From Salibacterium salarium (lineage in GTDB: Bacteria > Bacillota > Bacilli > Bacillales > Marinococcaceae): a stretch of 64,000 bases of DNA. Shown piece by piece: positions 46,072 through 54,397 of this stretch (positions are counted from its first letter, which is position 1; each line of letters begins with the position of its first letter). A program made the position numbers and the translations under genes. The notes under the pieces are model-generated. The model was not told where the DNA came from. It did no database searches and saw only the letters and a list, made by a program, of their open reading frames with translations. Location of the stretch: NCBI RefSeq assembly GCF_030813635.1, contig NZ_JAUSUM010000001.1:1116001-1180000 (forward strand), given 5' to 3'.

Positions 46072-46118
46072 GCTCGACAAATTAAAAGATAATGGCTCAA
46101 GTTTCAGAGGTGAAGCAG

Positions 46119-46799
46119 ATGAAGACAGGATCCTCGAAAAACCTGGTTACGATAAAAGGCACAAAAGAAGGTCTGACGATTATACTTGATGACCAGTGTT
46201 CATTTGATGATTTGAAAGTAGAATTGAAAGATAAAATGGCTAGAGACAAACAGGTGTTTAGTAGTGGACCTGAAGTTGAAGTCCTAGTGGACGCAGGCTA
46301 TCGATATGTAAATGAAGAGCATGAAAAAGTAATAACGGACCTTTTGGAAGAGGCGCAGGCAATAAAAGTAAAAGAGTTTCATTCCGAAGTGATTACAAAA
46401 GAGGAAGCCAAACGGCAACGTGAAGAAGATGCTTTGACCGCTGTTACCCAAATTATTCGTTCGGGGCAAGTCGTCAGTGTTCGAGGTGATATCCTTTTAC
46501 TAGGAGATGTAAACCCGGGAGGAGCAATAGAAGCGACGGGGAATGTATATATTTTGGGAACTCTGAAAGGAACCGCTCGTGCTGGCTTAGAAGGTAATCT
46601 TCAGACGGTAGTAAGTGCCTCCGTCATGGAACCTAACCAAATATCTATTTCAGATGTTTTGTTTTATGCGCCAGACCGTTATGAAAAAAAACAAAGCGGC
46701 CCGTTGTTTGACGAACCTGTTTATGCTTACATAGCAACTCCGGAGAAAGAAATTTCATTTGAAAAAACCAGACTTTTAAACCAGTTCAAAACAGAATAA
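46119..46799 (+). CDS. minC: Septum site-determining protein MinC
   Basis: 226 residues from ATG 46119 behind GAGGTGA; the frame is open to 46092. The N-domain (VTIKGTKEGLTIILDDQCSF) inhibits FtsZ; the C-terminal right-handed beta-helix (IIRSGQVVSVRGDILLLGDV, then NPGGAIEATGNVYILGTLKG) binds MinD. It blocks division near the poles. minD follows directly, as in Bacillus. Confidence 0.95.
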   Translation: MKTGSSKNLVTIKGTKEGLTIILDDQCSFDDLKVELKDKMARDKQVFSSGPEVEVLVDAGYRYVNEEHEKVITDLLEEAQAIKVKEFHSEVITKEEAKRQREEDALTAVTQIIRSGQVVSVRGDILLLGDVNPGGAIEATGNVYILGTLKGTARAGLEGNLQTVVSASVMEPNQISISDVLFYAPDRYEKKQSGPLFDEPVYAYIATPEKEISFEKTRLLNQFKTE

Positions 46800-46837
46800 T
46801 AGCCATTATTCGTTAATGTCTGGAAGGAGGAATTGCA

Positions 46838-47635
46838 GTGGGAGAGGCTATTGTTATAACATCCGGTAAGGGTGGTGTGGGTAAGACGACCACTTCCGCG
46901 AATATCGGCACTGCCCTGGCCCTCCAGGGGAAAAATATCTGTCTCGTTGATACAGATATCGGATTGCGTAATTTAGACGTAGTGATGGGACTTGAAAACA
47001 GGATAATATATGATTTGGTGGATGCAGCCGAAGGAAGATGCAGGGTGCAGCAAGCACTTATTAAAGATAAACGATTTGATTGTCTGCATTTACTGCCGGC
47101 GGCCCAAACAAAAGACAAATCCGCATTGAACCCTGAGCAAATGAAGCAAGTTGTAGAAGAGTTAAAGCCGGACTATGACTATATTATTATTGATTGCCCG
47201 GCCGGAATCGAGCAAGGATATAAAAACGCTGTATCCGGTGCTGATCAGGCTGTTGTTGTAACAACACCTGACACATCGGCAGTGAGGGATGCTGATAGAA
47301 TTGTCGGTTTACTCGAGCAGGAAGAACTAGCAGCACCTAAACTAGTAATTAACCGCGTGCGTAGCCATCTTTCGAATTATGGAGATACATTGGATGTCGA
47401 TGATGTCGTATCAACGCTTGCGATTGATCTTCTAGGTATGATTGTAGATGATGAAGAGGTGTTGAAAGCAGCACACAAGGGGGAGCCGATTGCGATGAAC
47501 CCAAACAGTCGCGCTTCTATTGGATATCGCAATATTGCACGACGTATTCTCGGCGAATCAGTACCTCTTATGTCGATTGAAGGGAAAAAGGGATTTTTTG
47601 CAAAAATGAAAAGCATGTTAGGATTAAAAGCATAA
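46838..47635 (+). CDS. minD: Septum site-determining ATPase MinD
   Basis: 265 residues. Deviant Walker A ITSGKGGVGKTTTSANIG, switch region VDTDIGLRNLDVVMGLENR, Walker B DYIIIDCPAGIEQG, and the C-terminal amphipathic membrane helix GFFAKMKSMLGLKA. MinD recruits MinC to the membrane. GAAGGAGG precedes the GTG start at 46838. A terminator follows; in B. subtilis spoIVFA is next, but here an arsenic locus intervenes. Confidence 0.97.
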   Translation: MGEAIVITSGKGGVGKTTTSANIGTALALQGKNICLVDTDIGLRNLDVVMGLENRIIYDLVDAAEGRCRVQQALIKDKRFDCLHLLPAAQTKDKSALNPEQMKQVVEELKPDYDYIIIDCPAGIEQGYKNAVSGADQAVVVTTPDTSAVRDADRIVGLLEQEELAAPKLVINRVRSHLSNYGDTLDVDDVVSTLAIDLLGMIVDDEEVLKAAHKGEPIAMNPNSRASIGYRNIARRILGESVPLMSIEGKKGFFAKMKSMLGLKA

Positions 47636-47644
47636 TCTATCGTA

Positions 47645-47679
47645 AACCTGCCTCCTGATCAATCAGAAGGCAGGTTTTG
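47645..47679 (+). terminator. minD: Terminator after minD
   Basis: AACCTGCCT (47645-47653) pairs with AGGCAGGTT (47668-47676), with an inner CTGAT/ATCAG stem; T tract TTTTG. Confidence 0.7.
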
Positions 47680-47930
47680 TATATGTCCCGTCTAAAAAAC
47701 ACATGTTTTTAGTTGTCTGAAAAAAAGATTCTGAAATTTACTTTTTTGTAATGGATATGATATATTTTCAGTAGAATAATCGTTCTTCATTTAACCACCT
47801 TTCTAAAAGCTAAAGGAAAGTCTGACCCATGTTGCATGATCCCCTTCCTATTTTTCTGTCTCATGTCTAAAAACAGAGAGAAATCCTCATAATGAGAGTA
47901 AAACAAGTGAATGAAAGGAGGGAAACTAAG

Positions 47931-48098
47931 ATGTCGATGGAATATGACTATTTATCGACGGAAGAAAAAGAAAAAATCGATGAGTTGGAAGATAAAGTGC
48001 AGCATGCAGAAGATGATAAAGCGTTGAAACGGTATACGACACAAATAACACTAATATATGAAAAAGCGAGAGTGCGACACGATACAAGCCGGTCGTAG
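47931..48098 (+). CDS. Small helical protein, unknown function
   Basis: 55 residues, family not recognised. Highly charged and helical throughout (YLSTEEKEKIDELEDKVQHA, then DDKALKRYTTQITLIYEKA), with no membrane segment. A strong ribosome site GAAAGGAGGG precedes ATG 47931, which is the main reason to call it. It stands alone between the minD terminator and the arsA terminator. It may be a small regulator or a structural peptide; no function is proposed. Confidence 0.6.
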   Translation: MSMEYDYLSTEEKEKIDELEDKVQHAEDDKALKRYTTQITLIYEKARVRHDTSRS

Positions 48099-48151
48099 GT
48101 GGAACATTGACGGGGAATATCACAGGCTTTTACGGGTCACTTAAGGGAATA

Positions 48152-48225
48152 AGAAAGAGCCGCCGATTAAAGAAATGAGGTTTAATAATGATTAGCCCAT
48201 TTACAATATCGACGGCTTTTTCTTT
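48152..48225. terminator. Bidirectional terminator between the small gene and arsA
   Basis: AGAAAGAGCCGCCGAT (from 48152) pairs with ATCGACGGCTTTTTCT (48208-48222) with one mismatch, across a loop of about 40 bases; T-rich on the plus side, and the complement of the left arm is T-rich for arsA. Confidence 0.6.
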
Positions 48226-48230
48226 TGTAT

Positions 48231-49961
48231 TCAAATCATTAAGTGACGGGCTTGGTACGGTACAAGACAAGTTCGTTCGGGATGAGTGTTTGTTATTGTA
48301 TTTATCCATTTTGCTTCCTGAATCGCCCGCCCTGATAGAACGGGATCTGTTGTGGAGGTGGCAAGAAAACTGTGGTTAATTAACCACCAAGTTGGTTTAA
48401 TATCGGCTCGTATGAGATCTTCTTCTAAACGATTAGCTTCTAATACAGGTGTTGCTTCTGGTAAAGAAACTACGACAACAGCTGTTTCATTAGGATCACG
48501 CAATCGGGGAAGCAGCTCTTTTACTTCTGCTGGTATGTCGCCGTTAGAACGCAGAACTTCCTGGTGATAAGATTCAGCCGCATCAAGCAAAAGCAAAGTG
48601 TGGCCGGTTGGAGCGGTGTCTAGGACGACAAATTCTTCGTTGGCACGAGCAGCGGTTTTGGCAAATGCATGAAATACGGCTATTTCTTCAGTACAAGGTG
48701 AATCAAGGTCTTCTTTTATATAATCCAGACTGTCTTTGTCCAAGTCAGCGCTTACTCGCGACAAAATGGCTTGCTTGTATGCTTCTGTTTCTTCTTTCGG
48801 ATCAATTCGGTTTACGGTCATGGCCTTCGGAATTGTTTGATCTACCAAAGCTAAACGCAAGTGATTAGCGGGATCCGTTGTTGTTAAATGAACGGAATAT
48901 CCTCTTTTAGCAAGATCTAGTGCAAGTGATGCAGCTGTCGTTGTTTTTCCGACTCCTCCTTTCCCCATTGTCATAATAAGCCTTGTATTGTTTTGGATAA
49001 CCTCATCAACAATTTCATTTGTTCCTGGTAAGTGTGGAGCAGGACATGTTTCGACTTTCTCATTGATTACATTTTCTGCAAAAATGGTTCGGAGTCCACG
49101 TTCTCCTTCTATATTTTCTGCAAACAGAGGAACTTGATATTGCGGTAATAACCGAAGCGCTGAAGGAAGCTGTTGAAGTACTTGGTTTTGGTTATATATA
49201 AAACCGGACGCAATGAGATCATCACTTGCATCAAAAGGGTGAATACCATTGATGACAAGATACTGATTTTTAATACCTAGCTCATGTAATTCAGTACTAG
49301 CACGGTTAGCCTCAAACATAGAGGCCTCTTCTGGTCTGCTAACAAGAAAAAGAGAGGTTTGTTTCTCGTCAGCTAGAGTAGTTGTTGTTTGATTGTAGAG
49401 CGACTGCTTTTCTTTTAAACCAGATACAGGTCCCAGACAAGACGCTCCGTGTGTACTCGTTTCAAGAAAGTCGCTCCAGGCTGTTGGAAGCTGTAACAAT
49501 CGCAGTGTATGACCGGTTGGAGCAGTGTCAAACACAATATAATCAAATGTTTGATTTGATTCAGTGTCTGCAAGAAGGGTCGTAAACTCATCGAAAGCGG
49601 CAATTTCGACCGTGCATGCTCCTGAAAGCTGTTCTTCCATATTTTTAATAGCAACGTCAGGCAATTTCCCTCGATAAGGCCCTACCATTTTTTCACGATA
49701 TGTACTAGCAGCATCTTCTGGATTAATATTTAAGGCATGTAATCCATGTATACTAGGAATAGCTGTTTGTTGATTAGAAAGATTTGTGTCAAAAATATCT
49801 TGTAAATTCGAAGCTGGATCAGTACTAACTAGTAATACCTGATATCCTTTATCAGCCAGTCCGACAGCAGAAGCAGCAGCAATCGAGGTCTTACCTACTC
49901 CTCCTTTACCAGTGAAAAATAAATGTTTTGTCTGAGGGAGTTGATCCGGATGAAAACGCAT
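48231..49961 (-). CDS. arsA: Arsenite efflux pump ATPase
   Basis: 576 residues, the two-domain form. Both halves carry the P-loop (FFTGKGGVGKTSIAAA near 17; MTMGKGGVGKTTTAASL near 335) and the signature DTAPTGHTLRLL / DTAPTGHTLLLL. Metalloid-site cysteines are present in QLSGACTVEIAAF, HGASCLGP and LDSPCTEEIAVF, matching Cys113, Cys172 and Cys422 of the E. coli protein. ArsA couples ATP hydrolysis to arsenite export through ArsB. ATG 49961 is nine bases after AAAGGAG; ATG 49967 is closer. arsD lies 14 bases upstream. Confidence 0.95.
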   Translation of the reverse strand: MRFHPDQLPQTKHLFFTGKGGVGKTSIAAASAVGLADKGYQVLLVSTDPASNLQDIFDTNLSNQQTAIPSIHGLHALNINPEDAASTYREKMVGPYRGKLPDVAIKNMEEQLSGACTVEIAAFDEFTTLLADTESNQTFDYIVFDTAPTGHTLRLLQLPTAWSDFLETSTHGASCLGPVSGLKEKQSLYNQTTTTLADEKQTSLFLVSRPEEASMFEANRASTELHELGIKNQYLVINGIHPFDASDDLIASGFIYNQNQVLQQLPSALRLLPQYQVPLFAENIEGERGLRTIFAENVINEKVETCPAPHLPGTNEIVDEVIQNNTRLIMTMGKGGVGKTTTAASLALDLAKRGYSVHLTTTDPANHLRLALVDQTIPKAMTVNRIDPKEETEAYKQAILSRVSADLDKDSLDYIKEDLDSPCTEEIAVFHAFAKTAARANEEFVVLDTAPTGHTLLLLDAAESYHQEVLRSNGDIPAEVKELLPRLRDPNETAVVVVSLPEATPVLEANRLEEDLIRADIKPTWWLINHSFLATSTTDPVLSGRAIQEAKWINTITNTHPERTCLVPYQARHLMI

Positions 49962-49975
49962 GGTCATTAGCTCCT

Positions 49976-50332
49976 TTACTTAATCGAAATGTCTATGCGG
50001 GCGGGAGAGGCTCTGTTTTCCAATAGGTCACGATTTAACCCAAACCACTCACACAACTCTTGACGGGAAGGGTAAGCATTCGTTTTAACGACTATTCCGT
50101 TGAGCACAGATACTGGTAAGATATCTGTTCCTTCTTTTTCCATCAATTCACCAATTTCAGCCTGTTGAACAAAAGGTTCAGGTTCCTGAGCAAGATTGTA
50201 ACGCTGAATGTCTTGATTATTTTGCTGCAATATGTGTATATCAGTGGCGATACGTGCCAATTCCGGATCTACGTCTGGACCACATACACCAGTAGAACAG
50301 CAGAGAGCAGGGTCATAAATCTCTAATTTCAT
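49976..50332 (-). CDS. arsD: Arsenic metallochaperone ArsD
   Basis: 118 residues. The N-terminus IYDPALCCSTGVCGPDVDPE contains the metalloid cysteines Cys11, Cys12 and Cys17, equivalent to 12, 13 and 18 of E. coli ArsD. ArsD hands As(III) to ArsA, which is encoded next. GAAAGGAAG-like sequence precedes ATG 50332. It is divergent from arsR across a 118-base regulatory region. Confidence 0.95.
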   Translation of the reverse strand: MKLEIYDPALCCSTGVCGPDVDPELARIATDIHILQQNNQDIQRYNLAQEPEPFVQQAEIGELMEKEGTDILPVSVLNGIVVKTNAYPSRQELCEWFGLNRDLLENRASPARIDISIK

Positions 50333-50371
50333 CTTCTAAGACTTCCTTTCTAAAAATAATATATTAATTTA

Positions 50372-50426
50372 TTGACATATAATCATTTACTTATATTATA
50401 ATAAATTATAGTTAAACATTTTTCAA
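50372..50426. promoter_or_regulatory. Overlapping divergent ars promoters with candidate ArsR operator
   Basis: Plus strand: TTGACA (50372-50377), 16 nt, TATTAT (50394-50399), or 19 nt to TATAAT (50397-50402), for arsR-arsB-arsC. Minus strand: TTGAAA (complement of 50421-50426), 17 nt, TATTAT (complement of 50398-50403), for arsD-arsA. A dyad TATAAT (50378-50383) / ATTATA (50395-50400) with an 11-base spacer overlaps both -10 boxes, a fitting site for ArsR, so one bound repressor could close both operons. Confidence 0.65.
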
Positions 50427-50450
50427 GAGAGGAAAAGAAAGGAGGATTCG

Positions 50451-50810
50451 ATGAAAACGATGGAGGAAATACCGATCGAAAAGGCGGCACCGATATTAAA
50501 ATTGCTCGGCGATAAAACGAGATTGACGATGACAGCATTGCTCATGGAAGGCGAATGTTGCGTATGCGAGTTCACGGAAATTTTTGAAATGTCCCAGCCA
50601 TCCATAAGTCAGCATTTGCGTAAGTTACGTGATGCTGGTGTGGTGTTAGAAGAAAGACGGGGACAGTGGGTTTTTTACTCGCTGAATATTGAAAATGAAC
50701 TTTATTCACTAGTGGAAAGCTTAGTAGAACAGCTGCCATCTCAAAAAGGAAAACTGGATTCGCTAGAAGAAAATGGTAGTAGAGTTGTTTGGTGTGATAT
50801 TCAACGATAA
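50451..50810 (+). CDS. arsR: ArsR-family arsenic-responsive repressor
   Basis: 119 residues, winged helix. The metalloid site ECCVCEF (Cys36, Cys37, Cys39) lies at the helix equivalent to the ELCVCDL motif of ArsR; the recognition helix is MSQPSISQHLRKLRDAG. Release from DNA on As(III) binding opens both ars operons. GAAAGGAGG precedes ATG 50451. Extra Cys and a C-terminal WCDIQR are of unclear meaning. Confidence 0.95.
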   Translation: MKTMEEIPIEKAAPILKLLGDKTRLTMTALLMEGECCVCEFTEIFEMSQPSISQHLRKLRDAGVVLEERRGQWVFYSLNIENELYSLVESLVEQLPSQKGKLDSLEENGSRVVWCDIQR

Positions 50811-50824
50811 GGAGTTAAAGATTA

Positions 50825-52156
50825 ATGAATGAAGTAGTGATAGCGGTACTTATATTTATCGCAACTCTCGTGTTGGTTATTTGGCAACCAAGAGGACTGT
50901 CGATTGGCTGGTCGGCTATTTTTGGTGCTGTTCTTGCTCTACTTGCGGGAGTTGTTTCATTTCAGGACGTCGGTGATGTGACGGATATTGTTTGGAACGC
51001 TACATTGACGTTTGTTGCCATTATTATCATTTCGTTAATACTAGATGAAATTGGATTTTTTGAGTGGGCGGCGCTGCATATGGCTCGTATGGCTAACGGA
51101 AATGGTTTGAAAATGTTTATTTACGTTTCTATTTTAGGCGCAGTTGTTGCGGCACTGTTTGCTAATGATGGAGCAGCGCTTATTTTAACACCGATTGTTT
51201 TGGCTATGGTGCGGGCTCTTCGATTTGAAGAAGCTATGGTATTACCTTTTGTGATGGCAAGTGGATTTATCGCTGATACAACAAGCTTGCCCTTGATAGT
51301 GAGCAATCTAGTAAACATTGTTTCGGCCGACTATTTTGGAATAGGATTTGTAGAATATGCTTCGAGGATGATTATTCCTAACTTATTTGCTCTTATCGCA
51401 AGTATTATAGTTTTGTATATTTACTTTCGAAAACAAATACCTAAAACGTATAACATGGCGGACTTGCGAGAACCAAAAGAGGCGATTCAGGATAAGAAAA
51501 TGTTTAAATTATCCTGGTTTGTACTTGGTTTGTTGTTAGTTGGCTATTTCGTCAGTGAATTTATTCCTTGGACCAATCCGGTTACTGGAGATACGGAGGC
51601 TTTCCCTGTTTCTTTCATTTCTGGTGTCATTGCGATTTTCTTTCTAATAATGGCCCGAAGAAGTCAAGCAGTTGAGACGTCTTCGGTAATAAAAGGCGCA
51701 CCTTGGGACATTGTTGTTTTTTCCATCGGTATGTATGTTGTTGTGTATGGTCTTCGGAATGTTGGTCTGACGGATATATTGGCTTCGGGATTTGAGTCTG
51801 CCGCCGATCAAGGGATATTTGCCGGAACGATGGTAACTGGGTTTGCGGCAGCGTTTTTGTCATCGATTATGAACAATATGCCAACTGTCATGATTAATGC
51901 TCTTGCCATTTCTGATACCGATACAATGGGGACACTAAGAGAAGCAATGATTTATGCAAATGTTATTGGCTCTGATCTTGGTCCGAAAATAACCCCAATT
52001 GGTTCTCTTGCAACGTTATTGTGGCTGCATGTGCTGTGGACAAAGGGTGTCAAAATCAGCTGGGGTTATTATTTTAAAGTCGGGATTGTCATTACAATAC
52101 CCACGTTATTTATTACATTAGCCGGATTGTATATTTGGCTCTTAATTATTGGATAA
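50825..52156 (+). CDS. arsB: Arsenite efflux membrane protein ArsB
   Basis: 443 residues with about twelve membrane helices; ArsB/ion transporter superfamily, not the unrelated Acr3. Conserved segments are [58 protein letters not shown], and [13 protein letters not shown] with [20 protein letters not shown]. It exports arsenite alone or with ArsA. AAGGAG precedes ATG 50825, 14 bases after arsR. Confidence 0.95.
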   Translation: MNEVVIAVLIFIATLVLVIWQPRGLSIGWSAIFGAVLALLAGVVSFQDVGDVTDIVWNATLTFVAIIIISLILDEIGFFEWAALHMARMANGNGLKMFIYVSILGAVVAALFANDGAALILTPIVLAMVRALRFEEAMVLPFVMASGFIADTTSLPLIVSNLVNIVSADYFGIGFVEYASRMIIPNLFALIASIIVLYIYFRKQIPKTYNMADLREPKEAIQDKKMFKLSWFVLGLLLVGYFVSEFIPWTNPVTGDTEAFPVSFISGVIAIFFLIMARRSQAVETSSVIKGAPWDIVVFSIGMYVVVYGLRNVGLTDILASGFESAADQGIFAGTMVTGFAAAFLSSIMNNMPTVMINALAISDTDTMGTLREAMIYANVIGSDLGPKITPIGSLATLLWLHVLWTKGVKISWGYYFKVGIVITIPTLFITLAGLYIWLLIIG

Positions 52157-52170
52157 AAGGAGAGCAAACA

Positions 52171-52590
52171 ATGAGTGATAACAAAATAATGTATTTTTTA
52201 TGCACAGGTAATTCTTGTCGTAGTCAGATGGCTGAAGGCTTTGGGCGCCATTTTTTAGAAGGTTGGGATGTGTATTCAGCTGGAATTGAAGCGCATGGTG
52301 TGAATGATAAAGCAGTAGAGGCAATGAAAGAAGTAGACATTGATATTTCAGATCAGTCCTCTAACAAAATCGATATGGAGTTACTTCATAACGCAGACAT
52401 GGTTGTCACGTTATGTGGTCACGCAGATGACGTGTGCCCAACTACTCCACCGCATGTGACAAAAGAACATTGGGGCTTTGATGACCCTGCGCAGGCAGAT
52501 GGAACAGACGCAGAAAAATGGAGCGTTTTCCAACGTGTACGTGATGAAATAGGCGAACGCATTAAACACTTTGCACAAACTACATCATAA
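52171..52590 (+). CDS. arsC: Arsenate reductase, thioredoxin-coupled type
   Basis: 139 residues, low-molecular-weight phosphatase fold. The P-loop [13 protein letters not shown] holds Cys11 and Cys16; the redox pair lies in [14 protein letters not shown]. This is the complete three-cysteine set of the S. aureus pI258 type enzyme. It reduces As(V) to As(III), the pump substrate. AAAAGGAGAG precedes ATG 52171. Last gene of the arsR operon. Confidence 0.96.
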   Translation: MSDNKIMYFLCTGNSCRSQMAEGFGRHFLEGWDVYSAGIEAHGVNDKAVEAMKEVDIDISDQSSNKIDMELLHNADMVVTLCGHADDVCPTTPPHVTKEHWGFDDPAQADGTDAEKWSVFQRVRDEIGERIKHFAQTTS

Positions 52591-52618
52591 ATAACGATAG
52601 ATCTAACTTCTCAAAAAG

Positions 52619-52655
52619 TTGTCCTCAAAGCATTTTTGCTGAGGACAATTTTTTT
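52619..52655 (+). terminator. arsC: Terminator after arsC
   Basis: TTGTCCTCA (52619-52627) pairs with TGAGGACAA (52640-52648), followed by seven or more T. Confidence 0.9.
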
Positions 52656-52755
52656 ATCTATTCGAATAATATCTTTCTTTATGATTCATATAATGACCAC
52701 AAGGAGACGAATCTAACAAGCTGTTGTTATGGTCATAAAGGGGGAAGGTATGACG

Positions 52756-53541
52756 ATGGATAAAAACATTCACAAAGTCCGAAAGCAAATCAATAATAAA
52801 AGAAAAAAACGAGAGATGAATCGAGAACGGGAGCGTTCCTATGAGTTTTACCCTCACCACAGCGATGCACCTTATCATGAACCCGAATTTTATAAATGGC
52901 AGGAGCGAGAAGAAGGAGAAACGAAATCGGACAAGCGTCACGGTATGTGGATATTACAAAGTTTAATAGCGGCGATTGTTTTTTTAGTCGTTGGAATTTT
53001 GTTCCAATCGACTCATCCAGCTTTTGAAGGAGCTAAACAATTTGTTCACACATCTTTTCAGGAAGAGTTTCCATTTGCAACGGCCACAGCATGGTATGAA
53101 GAACGATTTGGCAGTCCGCTGGCATTCCTTCCATTTGAAACAGATCTACAAGAACCAGTCTCCCAAAGTCCTGATCATTCGCCTACAAATAATGCGGCGG
53201 TACCTGTGTCAGGAACAGTAGCAGAAAAATTTTCAGAAAATGGAAAGGGGGTTGTATTAGAAACAGACAATGATAGTTCTATTGAGGCAGTGAATGGTGG
53301 TGTTGTGATGCACACGGGCCCGCATGAGGAATGGGATCTTGCTGTTGCGATCCAGCATTATGAAGGTGGAGAAGCCTGGTACGGAATGCTTGATAATGTA
53401 GAGGTGAAACTATATGATCATGTGTCATCCGGAACAGTGATTGGGACTGTTGATGCCGAAGACGGCAGTGGTCGTTTTTCACTAGCTATGAAAGAAAATG
53501 AGGAATATATTGACCCGATGGAAGTGATTTCCATTGATTAA
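52756..53541 (+). CDS. spoIVFA: Stage IV sporulation protein FA
   Basis: 261 residues. Basic cytoplasmic N-terminus (VRKQINNKRKKREMNRERER), one membrane helix (about 72-94, LQSLIAAIVFLVVGILF), then an outer M23/LytM-like domain (VVLETDNDSSIEAVNGGVVM, VAIQHYEGGEAWYGML, GTVIGTVDAEDGSGRFSLAM) that lacks clear zinc ligands. SpoIVFA holds the SpoIVFB protease inactive in the forespore outer membrane until the forespore signal arrives. ATG 52756 has GGGGAAGG at seven bases; ATG 52750 is too close. spoIVFB overlaps its end. Confidence 0.9.
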   Translation: MDKNIHKVRKQINNKRKKREMNRERERSYEFYPHHSDAPYHEPEFYKWQEREEGETKSDKRHGMWILQSLIAAIVFLVVGILFQSTHPAFEGAKQFVHTSFQEEFPFATATAWYEERFGSPLAFLPFETDLQEPVSQSPDHSPTNNAAVPVSGTVAEKFSENGKGVVLETDNDSSIEAVNGGVVMHTGPHEEWDLAVAIQHYEGGEAWYGMLDNVEVKLYDHVSSGTVIGTVDAEDGSGRFSLAMKENEEYIDPMEVISID

Positions 53542-54379
53542 GCAGCTTAGCATGATTCGTTTTCATCCACTTTTCTGGGTGATGGCTGGGGCAGCTGTTT
53601 TTACCGGTTTTTTCTACGATATCATGCTATTATTCCTAATTATTTTTTTACATGAACTTGGACATGCTTTTGCTGCGATTCATTTCAAATGGCGAATCAA
53701 AAAAATCGAACTGCTCCCATTCGGTGGAATGATGGAAACGGAAGAGCATGGTAATCGACCGATTTTTGAAGAAATAATTGTTGCGGCAGCTGGTCCAGCT
53801 GTTCATGTTCCACTAATAGGTCTTTCTTTCTTATTGCTTCACACACCATTTTGGACGACCGCAGATCATACAATGTTTATTTATTATAATATTACACTCC
53901 TCTGTTTTAATATTTTACCAGTTTGGCCACTAGATGGCGGCAAGCTAATGTTTTGTTTGTATATGAGTGTTCTCCCGTATTATTGGGCACAAAAGAAAAT
54001 GTGGTGGACTTCTTGTTTAGTATTGGGAGGTTTAACGGTATTATTATTTTTTTACTATCCTTTGCATTTACAAGGCTGGCTTCTATTATTATTTTTTATC
54101 ATTATCCATTATACTGAATGGAAGCAGCAGCCTTACAGTTTCTTTCGATTTTTAATGGGGAAACAGACGTTGGATCACCGTCACCATACACGTTTCACAG
54201 ATAAGAAAATTTCATGGCATGCCCGACCGGTAGATGCAGCAAAATATATAGGGAAAAACAAGGTTACCTCTTTTTTTATCATTGAAAATGGACAAACATT
54301 GCCTGAATCTTATATCCTTGAAGCAATCGTAAAAAAAAGAAGAGGACTGATCAAATTCATAGATCTTCTCTCCGAATGA
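53534..54379 (+). CDS. spoIVFB: Stage IV sporulation protein FB, intramembrane metalloprotease
   Basis: 281 residues. Site-2 protease family: HELGH at residues 40-44 in FLHELGHAFAAIHFKW, third ligand Asp134 in WPLDGGKLMF, several membrane helices, and a C-terminal CBS-like part (about 215-280). It cleaves pro-sigma-K in the mother cell. The start is uncertain: TTG 53534, used here, gives the usual N-terminal length and couples to spoIVFA by an 8-base overlap; ATG 53552 is the alternative. The motif spacing equals that of B. subtilis SpoIVFB (His43, His47, Asp137) shifted by three. Confidence 0.93.
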   Translation: MIKQLSMIRFHPLFWVMAGAAVFTGFFYDIMLLFLIIFLHELGHAFAAIHFKWRIKKIELLPFGGMMETEEHGNRPIFEEIIVAAAGPAVHVPLIGLSFLLLHTPFWTTADHTMFIYYNITLLCFNILPVWPLDGGKLMFCLYMSVLPYYWAQKKMWWTSCLVLGGLTVLLFFYYPLHLQGWLLLLFFIIIHYTEWKQQPYSFFRFLMGKQTLDHRHHTRFTDKKISWHARPVDAAKYIGKNKVTSFFIIENGQTLPESYILEAIVKKRRGLIKFIDLLSE

Positions 54380-54397
54380 TAAAGAGGTGCCAAGGGT

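Noticed and set aside
48188-48379. Plus-strand small frame at the end of arsA
   Set aside because: Overlaps the bidirectional terminator and the arsA C-terminus; no ribosome site.
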